Shown: positions 1-9,066 of the stretch, in pieces
How positions within the stretch are numbered: the stretch's first letter is position 1
Layout of the letters: every line of letters starts with the position of its first letter
NCBI GenBank assembly: GCA_026416955.1
Contig: JAOAEE010000031.1
Coordinates: forward strand, 1-49,134
DNA length: 49,134 nucleotides
Reading direction: 5' to 3'
From: Ignavibacteria bacterium
GTDB taxonomy: Bacteria; Bacteroidota; Ignavibacteria; Kapaibacteriales; UBA2268
Notes under the pieces: model-generated
Databases searched by the model: none
Told to the model about the DNA's origin: nothing
The model's input: only the letters and a program-made list of their open reading frames with translations
Position numbers and translations under genes: made by a program

Positions 1-2450
1 TCTTTTTGGATAAAACCTTTGTTCCATTCTTTTTCCAGGTCGACCCCAGTCGATTGCGCCAATTTTCTTGCGTCGTCGAAATGAACGCGGGCCTCGCCAA
101 ATGTCCAGCGATAAAGAAGGTAGAAACGTGTCAGCGCAGACAATTCGCCAGCGATTCCGTTGTGCAAAAGTTGGCGGACAGCATAGTCGGTAACAATTTC
201 TCGTACGAATTCCAATAGTCTGTCGGCTCGGATAGTCTTGCCTTCGAAATCCATAACTTTTTCGTATTTTCCAAAAATTTCAATCGAAGAGCCAATAGCG
301 GCGATAAAGTAATCGGCGCCCGAAATCCCTTCTTTCCACAACTGTTCCAATTTTTGGTTTATATGCTTTCTTATTTCTTCTTTTACTTGGTTTATCCATC
401 CCATAGGTTCCCGCTTCACCTTTCTCGCAACAAGATAAATCGAAGAGGCAAGCGAAGCTGTTTCTTGTGCATTTAGTCTAACCTTCATTTCTGTGTCAAT
501 AGGCCAGGATGCAGTAACGACCAAGCCAGAATCTAAAAGTGAATTTATCAGTGTTTCCCAACCAGATGTTGATTTATGTGCATAAACGATTGTGGCTATT
601 CCATTTGGTTTTAAAACACGATAAATTTCTTGAAAACTTTTTTTCAAATTTTCTTCGAAAAAAATTCTTGCTTTTTCGGGGCTACCTTGTCGTATCGGAT
701 TTGCTACAATTTCTTTAGATTTTGGAACCAAAGGAGTTGCAAACAAATCCGGATATAGATCCCCAACTGTTCTTTTTAGCCAAACGTAAAAGAAATCCGA
801 AAGTTCTGCATAATTTACATTGTCGTAATATGGAGGGTCTGTGAACACTGCATCGAAGTAATTGTTTTCAAAAGGCAATGAAGTCGCGGAAAATGAAATT
901 GTTTTTACAAAGGATTTACTATTGAAAGAAAAATTTTCAACATTTAATGTTGTTTCTTTAAGATTTGTCAACCAACCACTCGGATGCTCAAAAAGGTTTT
1001 GCTCTATGTAGTCCCAAATCATTGCTAATGCTTGTCTACTAAATGTAAAACCGATAGCCTCTGTCTGAGATATAGCTCTACATAAAGTAGAATTCTTATC
1101 AGCGTTTCTACTGACATTGATTGCCAAATAACTTACCACGGCCTTTGCATATTCTTCATCTCGTAAACATAGGCTTGGACTTGTTGGGGAGGTGCTATCT
1201 TTGGCTTCCTTTATTTGCTTAATCATAATTTCATAAGCTTTTCGCACTTTTTCGACAAATGTAATAAGAGCTAATTTCTGGCGAGAATTGAATAAATCAC
1301 CCCATTTTTTTAAACCATAACGCAAAATATCACGTTGTTTGAGAGTATTCCAATCCAAATCTTCATCTGGGACGGGGTCGAAGCCCCACTGTTCCATAAG
1401 TTGTGCTCTTTTGGTTTCGAGATACTTTTCGGCTTGGCGAAATATTTCTACATCCTTTTCGGTAGAAAGGCGGTAGAATTTCCCTTCGCCTTTGGTTGGA
1501 TTGTGTAAAACGACAGCAACCATACGCTCGCCAGATTTTCCTTCTTGAAACAAGCGCCTAACGGTCCTGTCGTCGGTTGTCGAGCCGCAAACAAGGCAAG
1601 TTGCAATAGCCCGGGCGACGGTTCCTTTTTCTGGATTAAAATCTTTGGGGAACGGCTCGTTTTGCCCAACAATTTTAAATTCAACACGCCCATTTTCAAC
1701 ATAAGGTCGTAGAGCAACTTTTTTATTTTCCTTCTTTGCAAGCCAGAATTGACGCATTAAAGGTATTTCCGCCCCACAAGCAGGATTTTGGCAAGGAATA
1801 GTTCGGGCCCAAATATAACCGACTGGAATTGAACCATCGGGGTCGGAAGGATAAAATTTCCCAATCTCCTTTCTAGCTTCGTTTAAAACGAATTCGCCCC
1901 AGCGAGATAAATCTTCGACTAAAATATTGTCGACTTTTTTTATTTTGCTTTCTTTAATACCAAAACTTTCCTCTTCAACAAGAACTTCGCCGGGTTTTCC
2001 AAATTTTTGAGGATATTCAAGTGTGCATTTTAAAATTAAAACAGCAACAGGATTGTAGTCGCCCGTGTAAGTTTCGAGCCCAAGCCTTAAACATTCAAGA
2101 GGAATCGAACCACCGCCACCAAAAGGGTCTAGGACACGAAGAGTTCTTCCATCATTGGCTTTTTTAATATTTTCCCGTGCTTTGTTTATAATGTGCGGGT
2201 TCGAAGTATTTTCCCACTTCGAAAGTTCTATGATAAAGTTACGCGTATTGTTCCAAGCAAGTTTATCTTCGGGTGGAGGAATAAGGGCTGCATAACTGGT
2301 TGCACGCGAAGAAGCCAAGGGGCGGCGTGCCCACCAAATGTGCAAAGTCGAGATATGGCCGTGGCGAATGTTCTTTTCGCGAGCAGATTGCTCGCTTACT
2401 TCCTTAACTGGAAAACTAACTTCGATGAAACTTTTTTTAAAATTTTCCAT
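1..2450 (-). CDS. DUF1156-family adenine-specific DNA methyltransferase with zinc ribbon (partial, runs off left edge)
   Basis: An uninterrupted reading frame runs from an ATG at 2450 to the window edge (about 816 codons) with no stop, so the C-terminus lies outside. It starts with the DUF1156 signature (FPV...SAREK...GHISTLHIWWARRPLA). An AdoMet-binding motif I (DPFGGGGSIPLE) follows near residue 107 and a catalytic motif IV (TDPPYYDNV) near residue 538, typical of amino-methyltransferases. Between them, CQNPACG (about 218) and CLVCG (about 285) look like the four cysteines of an inserted zinc ribbon. The family methylates DNA and is usually found in defence islands beside helicases. It sits 41 bp downstream of the HEPN gene on the same strand, so it is probably the last visible gene of one operon with the helicase. 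Target base and site are not readable; adenine is the family expectation. Confidence 0.9.
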   Translation of the reverse strand, partial: MENFKKSFIEVSFPVKEVSEQSAREKNIRHGHISTLHIWWARRPLASSRATSYAALIPPPEDKLAWNNTRNFIIELSKWENTSNPHIINKARENIKKANDGRTLRVLDPFGGGGSIPLECLRLGLETYTGDYNPVAVLILKCTLEYPQKFGKPGEVLVEEESFGIKESKIKKVDNILVEDLSRWGEFVLNEARKEIGKFYPSDPDGSIPVGYIWARTIPCQNPACGAEIPLMRQFWLAKKENKKVALRPYVENGRVEFKIVGQNEPFPKDFNPEKGTVARAIATCLVCGSTTDDRTVRRLFQEGKSGERMVAVVLHNPTKGEGKFYRLSTEKDVEIFRQAEKYLETKRAQLMEQWGFDPVPDEDLDWNTLKQRDILRYGLKKWGDLFNSRQKLALITFVEKVRKAYEIMIKQIKEAKDSTSPTSPSLCLRDEEYAKAVVSYLAINVSRNADKNSTLCRAISQTEAIGFTFSRQALAMIWDYIEQNLFEHPSGWLTNLKETTLNVENFSFNSKSFVKTISFSATSLPFENNYFDAVFTDPPYYDNVNYAELSDFFYVWLKRTVGDLYPDLFATPLVPKSKEIVANPIRQGSPEKARIFFEENLKKSFQEIYRVLKPNGIATIVYAHKSTSGWETLINSLLDSGLVVTASWPIDTEMKVRLNAQETASLASSIYLVARKVKREPMGWINQVKEEIRKHINQKLEQLWKEGISGADYFIAAIGSSIEIFGKYEKVMDFEGKTIRADRLLEFVREIVTDYAVRQLLHNGIAGELSALTRFYLLYRWTFGEARVHFDDARKLAQSTGVDLEKEWNKGFIQK

Positions 2451-2491
2451 AACCTTGTTTTTTTGTTTAAAATAAATTTATTAAAGAATTA

Positions 2492-2899
2492 TTACAAGTC
2501 TTTTCCATAGACTTTTGATTTGCCAAAAATTAATTCTTTAGACTGTTGCGCCGCTACGAAAGCCGATTTCGCTTCGTCGAGTGATGGGGAATAAAATTCA
2601 TCTTGATATCTGACTTCAGTTGCGTCAGTGGTTAAATCCAAGTTCATCAAGAATAAGAATTCGAAATCTTTGTCGATATTTGTGCAGAGTTTTATTAAAT
2701 ATTCAAGTTTGTGGAATTTGTGTAAATCCTTCTTGCGGTGGACTAAAAAAGCTTTTAAAAAATCTTCGACAGCTTGTTGGCAATGGAAACACAAGCCATT
2801 AGCAATAATTTCATCTTCGGGCGAGATCAAAAGTTGTTCGGCAGTTTTGAGGTCGTTCAACCATTCTTTTAACAATTTGTTTGTTTCAATATCAATCAT
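2492..2899 (-). CDS. HEPN domain protein (COG2250-like), partner of the MNT nucleotidyltransferase
   Basis: A 135-residue all-helical protein with the HEPN hallmark CFHCQQAVEDFLKAFLVH (residues about 37-54) and a C-terminal RYQDEFYSPS segment, as in COG2250-type HEPN proteins. HEPN proteins are commonly RNases or substrate-binding partners of minimal nucleotidyltransferases, often forming toxin-antitoxin pairs. I do not see a clear R-x4-6-H RNase motif of the HepT type, so catalytic activity is uncertain. Its ATG overlaps the stop of the upstream MNT gene by four bases (ATGA at 2899-2896), showing translational coupling. The pair lies between the helicase and methyltransferase genes, so it may be a regulatory or abortive module of the defence operon, or a passenger toxin-antitoxin pair. 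Confidence 0.85.
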   Translation of the reverse strand: MIDIETNKLLKEWLNDLKTAEQLLISPEDEIIANGLCFHCQQAVEDFLKAFLVHRKKDLHKFHKLEYLIKLCTNIDKDFEFLFLMNLDLTTDATEVRYQDEFYSPSLDEAKSAFVAAQQSKELIFGKSKVYGKDL

Positions 2900-3282
2900 A
2901 AAACTATGCCTTCTTTTATAGCAGTTCTAATTACGCTTCCTACGACATCTTTCCTCTGTTCTACTTCTTGTTTCGATTTTAACAAAACATCTACTGGGAT
3001 AAGTTTTTCGGCAAGTTCCTTTCGTATTTGGTGTGCAATTTCTAATAGCATTTTTCTTGTTAAATCTTCTTCTGTAACGACAAGTATATCCCAATCACTT
3101 TCGAAGCTAAAGTTGCCACGAGCACGAGAACCGAAAAGAAAGATTTTCGAAATTCTGATGTTTTTTTGTTCAAACAGTTTTTGTATTGTTTCTTTAATAG
3201 TCTTTTCCATAGTAAGTTTGAACTCTGGAGTTACTAGTTTTTTGGAATCAAACTTTTGTCCCTTTGGATTTCCATTCATCAT
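2896..3282 (-). CDS. MNT-type minimal nucleotidyltransferase domain protein
   Basis: The protein carries the nucleotidyltransferase fingerprint GSRARG followed by SDWDILVV (residues about 50-66), that is GS-x10-DxD, the metal and NTP-binding signature of MNT proteins. Some MntA antitoxins of this fold AMPylate their HEPN partner; whether this one does is inference. The longest start (3282) overlaps the helicase gene by 35 bp. An internal ATG at 3210 would give a 104-residue protein, the usual MNT size, without overlap. Neither start has a convincing ribosome binding site, so the start is unresolved. The stop overlaps the HEPN start (ATGA), so the two are almost certainly co-expressed. Confidence 0.85.
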   Translation of the reverse strand: MMNGNPKGQKFDSKKLVTPEFKLTMEKTIKETIQKLFEQKNIRISKIFLFGSRARGNFSFESDWDILVVTEEDLTRKMLLEIAHQIRKELAEKLIPVDVLLKSKQEVEQRKDVVGSVIRTAIKEGIVL

Positions 3283-6200
3283 TCGAAATTACAAATCTAA
3301 CAATTTCGGAGATTTCCTTGAAAATTAATTTCTCAGTAGGATTGTTAATAATGTATAGTGTTGGATTAACGAGGGCGTCCGAAACAACATAAAGCCAGTA
3401 TTGATTTTTAAATCTCTTAGCTTTAATCCATTCGTTAGGGGTCAGAGCAATTTCGCCTTCGAAAGAACGAGCTTTGACTTCGATATAGCGAGTTTCTGTT
3501 TCTCCTATGGATTTGATATCATAACCAAGATTTTCTTTAGAAACATCTATGGGATTTCGGCCCTGGGATTTTTCGTATTGCATTGCTATTTCCATACCAA
3601 TTTGTTCAACCTCTGTATCGTTTGCCATAAGTGTTGGGTTCAAAGGCAATACAAAAATAGCACCACGAAGGCGAGGGCTGGCAATTGAAAGACTACTTTC
3701 ATATTTAATTTCTTCAATAAGGCTTTCTTTTGCTTTTTCGTAAGTTCCTTTTCTTTCTCTTAAATTTTGAATCTGAGATTCATAGTTCTTTTCTTTGGTC
3801 GAAGATTCCTCGTACACAGTAAGCGTTGCATCAAGTTCAGAAATAAGTAAGTCAAGCGATCGAATACCATACTTTTTCTTAATTTCTGCCTGGCGTTTCC
3901 TTTCGGAAAGGATTTCTTTTCTATAATTTTCAACAGTACTAAGTAAATAGGACAATGAACGTTTTTGAGAGGATTCATAGGAAATTGGGAAATTGGGAAC
4001 AAAATTATTTGAATTCTCGAGCGGTTTTAAATCCCAGATAATTGTTGGAGGAATTTCTTGAGGTTCATTATTTTCATTCCCATCGTCGTAAACTGCGAAA
4101 ATTCGTCTACCAGCAACATTATTTTTTCCATCCCTAATTTCAACTTCGAAAAACCAAACAATCCCATTCCACTTGTTCGAAGGGTCGAGAAAAACAGAAC
4201 CTTGTTGCAAACTTCTGGAAAGATTTTTTTCGACCCATTCGAGTAAAGCCTCGAAAAGCGGATGACCAAATGAAATAAATTCAACATCGGGATTTTTAAA
4301 AGCAAGTTCTTTATCGAAAGTGGCTTTTGAATATTGCTTTAAAATACTTCCAAAACGAAGTTGAAAATCAAATCTATCCGCAATTAACCGAAGCTCGTAG
4401 GGTACCAAATCAATAGCAATGAAACCGTCCCTTGTGTACCTATATCTACCACCCAATTTATCGAAAGTAAGAGTGAAAAATCTTTCCAAATATTCTGGGT
4501 TAAGTCTTAACTCCTTAGCTTTTTCCCCGAGTTCTTTTATTCTAGTGTAATCAATAAATTTTGTAGCTAAGCTTTCGCCTAAAACTTCTTTTAATTTACT
4601 TTTATAATTCTCGTCGATAGGAAAATCAATTTCTTTAATGATATCATCCAAACTTCGTGTTTGAGCAATTGCTTCGACAATTAGTTCATAAAGTCTTTTC
4701 CCATAAAATACATCGCCAATTACATCAAAAACTTTATCTGTGCCCAAAGAATTCCTGATTTCTTCCAATTTATCGAACATTTTAGAAAGGATTTCACCTT
4801 CTAAAGTATCACTTGCAATTAGATTGAAAATATGGACATCCTTTTGTTGACCATATCTATGAATTCTACCCATTCGTTGTTCCAAGCGGTTTGGATTCCA
4901 AGGAATATCGTAGTTTATCATCAGATGACAAAATTGAAGATTAATACCCTCGCCAGCGGCTTCTGTTGCAACCATAACTTGAGAATTATGCTTAAATTCT
5001 TTTTCTGCTGCAATTCTATCTTCGAGTTTCATCCCGCCGTGTATGAAACAAACTGAATATCCCCAACTTCGAACTTTTTTAACAAGATATTCCATAGTAT
5101 CTCTGGATTCAGTGAAAATAAGGATTTTAGGATTTCCGTTCATTTCCTTAATTTTTTCTAAACCTTGGCTAATTACAACCTTTAATTCTGAAAGTTTTTT
5201 TTCAGATTCTTCGCTAAGAATTTTATCAGCAAGCGAAATCAATTCAACGAGTGTGTTTATCTCTTTGGATAATTCTTCTTTCGTTTTGGCTAGGGAAATT
5301 GTTTCCCATTTACTTTCTTCTTTCCAGCGTTCTTCTTCATCTAAGTCTTCAATTTCGTCAAAATTATTAACTTGTAATCGCTTCGATTCTTCGGAATATT
5401 GAAGAAGTTCTTGAAGTTTATTCTTTCTGCGAGTAAGAGACTCTTTTAAAGCATAAGTGCTCGAAGCCATCCTTCTTTGTAAAATCAAAAGTGCAAAAGC
5501 AACGTTGCGATTTTTCTCTTTTTCAATAGCAAGATTGAATTGATTAACAACATATTCGGAAAGTTTGTTGTAAAGTAGTTTTTCTTCATCGGAAAGATAA
5601 AATTTTACTGTTTTTATGTAACGGTTGGTGAAAAGAGGTTTGCCATCGAAATCTTTCAAATCTTCCTTTAATCTTCTAATAAACAATGGATTGTCTTTGT
5701 TTTCAAGGGATTCTTCAATTAGTTCCTTATTAGAAAAAAAACCAGGATTAAGCAAATCTAAAAATAATCGAAAATTCTCTGGATCGCCTTTATGTGGTGT
5801 TGCCGTAAGGAATAAAAGGTGGTTCGATGTTTTCGATAAAATTTCCCCAAGTTTGTATCTTTCGGTCTTTTCTAATTTATCTCCATACTTATAGGCAGCC
5901 ATTTTGTGTGCTTCGTCGACTACGCACAAATCCCAATGAACAGAATTCAATGTACGCATTATGTCTTCTTGCTTAGCAAAATCAATTGAAGTAATTACTT
6001 GATATTCTTTTTCCCAAGGATTAATCCCGTAATGTGACTCGAAGATACTTCTGTCCAAAACGATAAATACTTCGTTAAATTTTTCTTTCATTTCCCTCCG
6101 CCATTGATCTTTGAGATGACCTGGAACAACAATAAGTATACGAGAAGCAAGTTTACGCAGTTTAAGCTCTTTAATAATTAAGCCCGTCATAATGGTTTTA

Positions 6201-6637
6201 CCAGCTCCAGGGTCGTCAGCAATTAGGAAACGAATTTTTGGCAATTTTAGAATGTAACTATAAACTGCTTCAAGTTGAAAAGGAAGTGGATCAATCTTTG
6301 AAACATTCACTGCCAGCAAAGGGTCGAATAATGAAGCATTCGAATACCTAATAGACTCAATGGATAAAAATGCATCGAGTCCGCTCCCACTAAAATCAAG
6401 CACTGCTTCCTTAATAGTAAGACTTTTCAAATCCTCTTCGGAAAATAATCTATCAACGGGGGCATTTGAGTAAATTGTATACCCAAATATTTGGGTAAAG
6501 TTGGAAATCATTTCAACTCTTTTAATCATCACAGGCTCGGTCCAAAAAGGACCTTCAATTATTAAACCTTCCTTTAAAAGAATTGGATAATTACAAGTAT
6601 TCATAGCAAAATTAACTTTATGAAACAACTCAAACAA
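3248..6637 (-). CDS. SNF2-family helicase with C-terminal DUF3883 (PD-(D/E)xK-like) domain
   Basis: A 1129-residue superfamily 2 ATPase of SNF2 type. Walker A is DDPGAGKT near residue 140, the Walker B/DEAH box VVDEAHKM near 242, motif III LFLTATPHKG near 275, and motifs V-VI (EAAGEGINL, RMGRIHRYGQ) near 560-590. The C-terminal part (about 1020-1100) has GYDIKS...RYIEVKAR, a D...ExK arrangement matching DUF3883/NOV_C domains of the PD-(D/E)xK nuclease clan, so a nuclease role is plausible. Such helicases occur next to DUF1156 methyltransferases in defence loci, and DISARM uses a comparable SNF2 protein (DrmD). An alternative ATG at 6604 would remove 11 residues. It is the first gene of the minus-strand defence operon; upstream is 282 bp of AT-rich, gene-free sequence. 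Confidence 0.9.
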   Translation of the reverse strand: MFELFHKVNFAMNTCNYPILLKEGLIIEGPFWTEPVMIKRVEMISNFTQIFGYTIYSNAPVDRLFSEEDLKSLTIKEAVLDFSGSGLDAFLSIESIRYSNASLFDPLLAVNVSKIDPLPFQLEAVYSYILKLPKIRFLIADDPGAGKTIMTGLIIKELKLRKLASRILIVVPGHLKDQWRREMKEKFNEVFIVLDRSIFESHYGINPWEKEYQVITSIDFAKQEDIMRTLNSVHWDLCVVDEAHKMAAYKYGDKLEKTERYKLGEILSKTSNHLLFLTATPHKGDPENFRLFLDLLNPGFFSNKELIEESLENKDNPLFIRRLKEDLKDFDGKPLFTNRYIKTVKFYLSDEEKLLYNKLSEYVVNQFNLAIEKEKNRNVAFALLILQRRMASSTYALKESLTRRKNKLQELLQYSEESKRLQVNNFDEIEDLDEEERWKEESKWETISLAKTKEELSKEINTLVELISLADKILSEESEKKLSELKVVISQGLEKIKEMNGNPKILIFTESRDTMEYLVKKVRSWGYSVCFIHGGMKLEDRIAAEKEFKHNSQVMVATEAAGEGINLQFCHLMINYDIPWNPNRLEQRMGRIHRYGQQKDVHIFNLIASDTLEGEILSKMFDKLEEIRNSLGTDKVFDVIGDVFYGKRLYELIVEAIAQTRSLDDIIKEIDFPIDENYKSKLKEVLGESLATKFIDYTRIKELGEKAKELRLNPEYLERFFTLTFDKLGGRYRYTRDGFIAIDLVPYELRLIADRFDFQLRFGSILKQYSKATFDKELAFKNPDVEFISFGHPLFEALLEWVEKNLSRSLQQGSVFLDPSNKWNGIVWFFEVEIRDGKNNVAGRRIFAVYDDGNENNEPQEIPPTIIWDLKPLENSNNFVPNFPISYESSQKRSLSYLLSTVENYRKEILSERKRQAEIKKKYGIRSLDLLISELDATLTVYEESSTKEKNYESQIQNLRERKGTYEKAKESLIEEIKYESSLSIASPRLRGAIFVLPLNPTLMANDTEVEQIGMEIAMQYEKSQGRNPIDVSKENLGYDIKSIGETETRYIEVKARSFEGEIALTPNEWIKAKRFKNQYWLYVVSDALVNPTLYIINNPTEKLIFKEISEIVRFVISNDEWKSKGTKV

Positions 6638-6919
6638 TGTTATTATTTACAAAATATTAAAATAATAAACTGAATAAGATACTAATAAAAAAATTTTTTT
6701 AAGACTAATTTTTATTTTTAATAAAACTTCCTAATCTTTTAAACAATTCAATAGAAATGACAAAATAAGACCGTTCATTTCTTTCTATATACATTTTAAA
6801 GAAAAATCATTATTTGAATTTGCTTGTTCTAAAACTATTTCTTATGTCTATTAGCATTATGCCTTTTTGGCTAAAAAACAGAGAATTATATCTAAGGACA
6901 TTTTTGGTACATAAAAAAT

Positions 6920-9064
6920 TTACTTTTTACTCACTGGTGTTTCTATTGTGATTTGTACAGTTCGGCAATAACTTCTTCCTTGTGGTATATCATTATCGAA
7001 AAGTAAAATCTCGTTTCCAACTGCATTGAGCGAAACTTGAGTATCTGGTAGCCCAAGAAAATTCTTAACAGCAAGACAGCGTCTTAAAGCAAGTTCTTTG
7101 TTATATGTTGCTTCACCAATTTTATCTGTATACCCAGAGATAATCACTTTGGAATTAGGGAAAATCTTTTTTTTGATTTCATTTAGTATTGGAATGTGTT
7201 GGGGAAGTATTTCAGCCTTATCAAAATCAAAAACTATTAGCGAAAACCTTTCTATTTTTTTGTCGCCTAGTAATTCTTCTCGTTTCTTTTTTATAGTCTT
7301 CTGTTCTATTTTAATACTGAGGTTCGAAACACTTTTTTGGTCCAAGATATCTACCACACTGAAGCTTATTTTCACTGGTTCTTCCAGTCTCGGAATTGGC
7401 TCTTCTTCAACATTCCAAGTTATTTTCGAAGGAAAATCGGAGGCATTAAACTCACGCAATATTTTACCACCTTGCTGAATACTCAAATTCCAACCCTTAA
7501 TTGGTGAATCGGAAATTATTGAAGGGAAAAGTTCAACAATCGGTGGGTTCGATGTCCTTTGAATTTGTGACAAACGTACAGGTTTCAGGATTGACCAGTC
7601 TTTCGATACGATCTCAACTCTTTGGTTCTCCTCAATTCCCTCTGGAATCGTAGGATTTGTCATTTTTTCGGGTAGGTTCCTTACTCGAATGGTTATTCTC
7701 TTAGGGTCTATATCCCAAACATTTACTAAATAATCTCGTACTGCTTCTACTCTTTTCCTAGAAAGTTCTAAATTATTGGCTTCTACCCCAGTATTACTAT
7801 TGCATCCAATCAAAACTATATTTTCTTTGGAATTTTTTTTCAATCTACTTCCAACAATATTCAGCAAATTGTCATAAATTCTTAATGTATTCCAAGATAA
7901 GGAATTTTCATCAAAATTTTTTGCCTCATTCTTCGAAAACAATACCATATTTGTTTTATTTAGGTCCCATTCCCCGGTTGGGAAGTAAATATGTGGAAGC
8001 AATGGGAACATTTCTTCGGTCTCTATCTCTTCAATAATCAATGTAGGATTTTCCTGAAGTTCACCTGTTCTAGATTTTCCAATTGCTTTAATGTCGGTAA
8101 CTAATTGTGAAATCTTAGGAACCTCTCGTTTATATTTCTCACTAATAATAGTAGTAAACAAGTAACCATCGGCTATTCTCTCCTTTTTTGTTTCTAAAAT
8201 TTTTGTTTCCACCAAAGCAATTCTTTCGCTTTTCAAACCAAGAACTGCAACTAAAGAAGTATCTCGATAATATGTTGTATCATAGTAATTTCTAATTTCT
8301 GGGGGTGGATACACGGGGAACCTTGCGGAAAAACCAAAATTTAAATAAGATAATTTCCATTCTACATTTGAGATGTTTTGAATTGGGATTGCATAGCGAA
8401 TCTCTGGGGAAATGAAAGCATCCTTGAATAAAATAATATCATATGAAAAACCAATTGTTGGGCGAATTTGAAATTTTTTTACTTCTGGTATATCAAGGTC
8501 GAAATATTCATTTCGCTCCTTTTTTCCATCAATAAAAACAATATTCTCTGGGGATACAATTACTTCCTTTTGATTTACCTTTGTTAGTATGAAATTAGAA
8601 AAATTAATACCTAAATTGAGCCAAAATCTGTCGTATAAATTATACATACCCACTGGTTCTAGGTAAATTCCAAGGATTTTTGGATTAAGCAAATGTTCAA
8701 CCGTCACTGGAACAAGAATTATTTTTGTAGGGTCATCAACATATTTGACAGATGTATTCCCAATAAATTCCTTTTCCTTAAAGGTAACACCTTCGGAATT
8801 AAAACCTGCTCGCAATCTTATAGCAAAATCTTTTAAAAAATCCTTTTGCAAAATTAATGCAATATTCCACCCAAGACCAAGAGTATTTGTATATTTTGGA
8901 CAGCAGTTAGGAATATTTTCCAACTTATTAAAATCAACAAAGTGAATGTTCAAACCCAAATTCAATTCTGCTCCATAATGAAATATTGGCTCTAATTTGC
9001 TTTGGGACTGTAAATCGAATATTGATAAAAAGATAAACAGAAATACTACTTTAAATTTTTTCAT
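6920..9064 (-). CDS. OmpA-family outer-membrane protein with two OmpA-like domains
   Basis: A 714-residue protein with a signal peptide (MKKFKVVFLFIFLSIFDLQSQ). Residues 20 to about 255 look like a small outer-membrane beta-barrel. Two peptidoglycan-binding OmpA-like domains follow. The first (about 353-485) begins IYFPTGEWDL and has NLELSRKRVEAVRDYL. The second, canonical one (about 610-710) has VFDFDKAEILPQH and a GYTDKIGEATYNKELALRR block. Such proteins anchor the outer membrane to peptidoglycan. The start codon lies two bases after the stop of the giant secreted protein upstream, so the two are translationally coupled and probably work together at the cell surface. Bacteroidota often encode an OmpA-family protein beside secreted surface proteins; a specific role is not evident. 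Confidence 0.85.
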   Translation of the reverse strand: MKKFKVVFLFIFLSIFDLQSQSKLEPIFHYGAELNLGLNIHFVDFNKLENIPNCCPKYTNTLGLGWNIALILQKDFLKDFAIRLRAGFNSEGVTFKEKEFIGNTSVKYVDDPTKIILVPVTVEHLLNPKILGIYLEPVGMYNLYDRFWLNLGINFSNFILTKVNQKEVIVSPENIVFIDGKKERNEYFDLDIPEVKKFQIRPTIGFSYDIILFKDAFISPEIRYAIPIQNISNVEWKLSYLNFGFSARFPVYPPPEIRNYYDTTYYRDTSLVAVLGLKSERIALVETKILETKKERIADGYLFTTIISEKYKREVPKISQLVTDIKAIGKSRTGELQENPTLIIEEIETEEMFPLLPHIYFPTGEWDLNKTNMVLFSKNEAKNFDENSLSWNTLRIYDNLLNIVGSRLKKNSKENIVLIGCNSNTGVEANNLELSRKRVEAVRDYLVNVWDIDPKRITIRVRNLPEKMTNPTIPEGIEENQRVEIVSKDWSILKPVRLSQIQRTSNPPIVELFPSIISDSPIKGWNLSIQQGGKILREFNASDFPSKITWNVEEEPIPRLEEPVKISFSVVDILDQKSVSNLSIKIEQKTIKKKREELLGDKKIERFSLIVFDFDKAEILPQHIPILNEIKKKIFPNSKVIISGYTDKIGEATYNKELALRRCLAVKNFLGLPDTQVSLNAVGNEILLFDNDIPQGRSYCRTVQITIETPVSKK

Positions 9065-9066
9065 TA

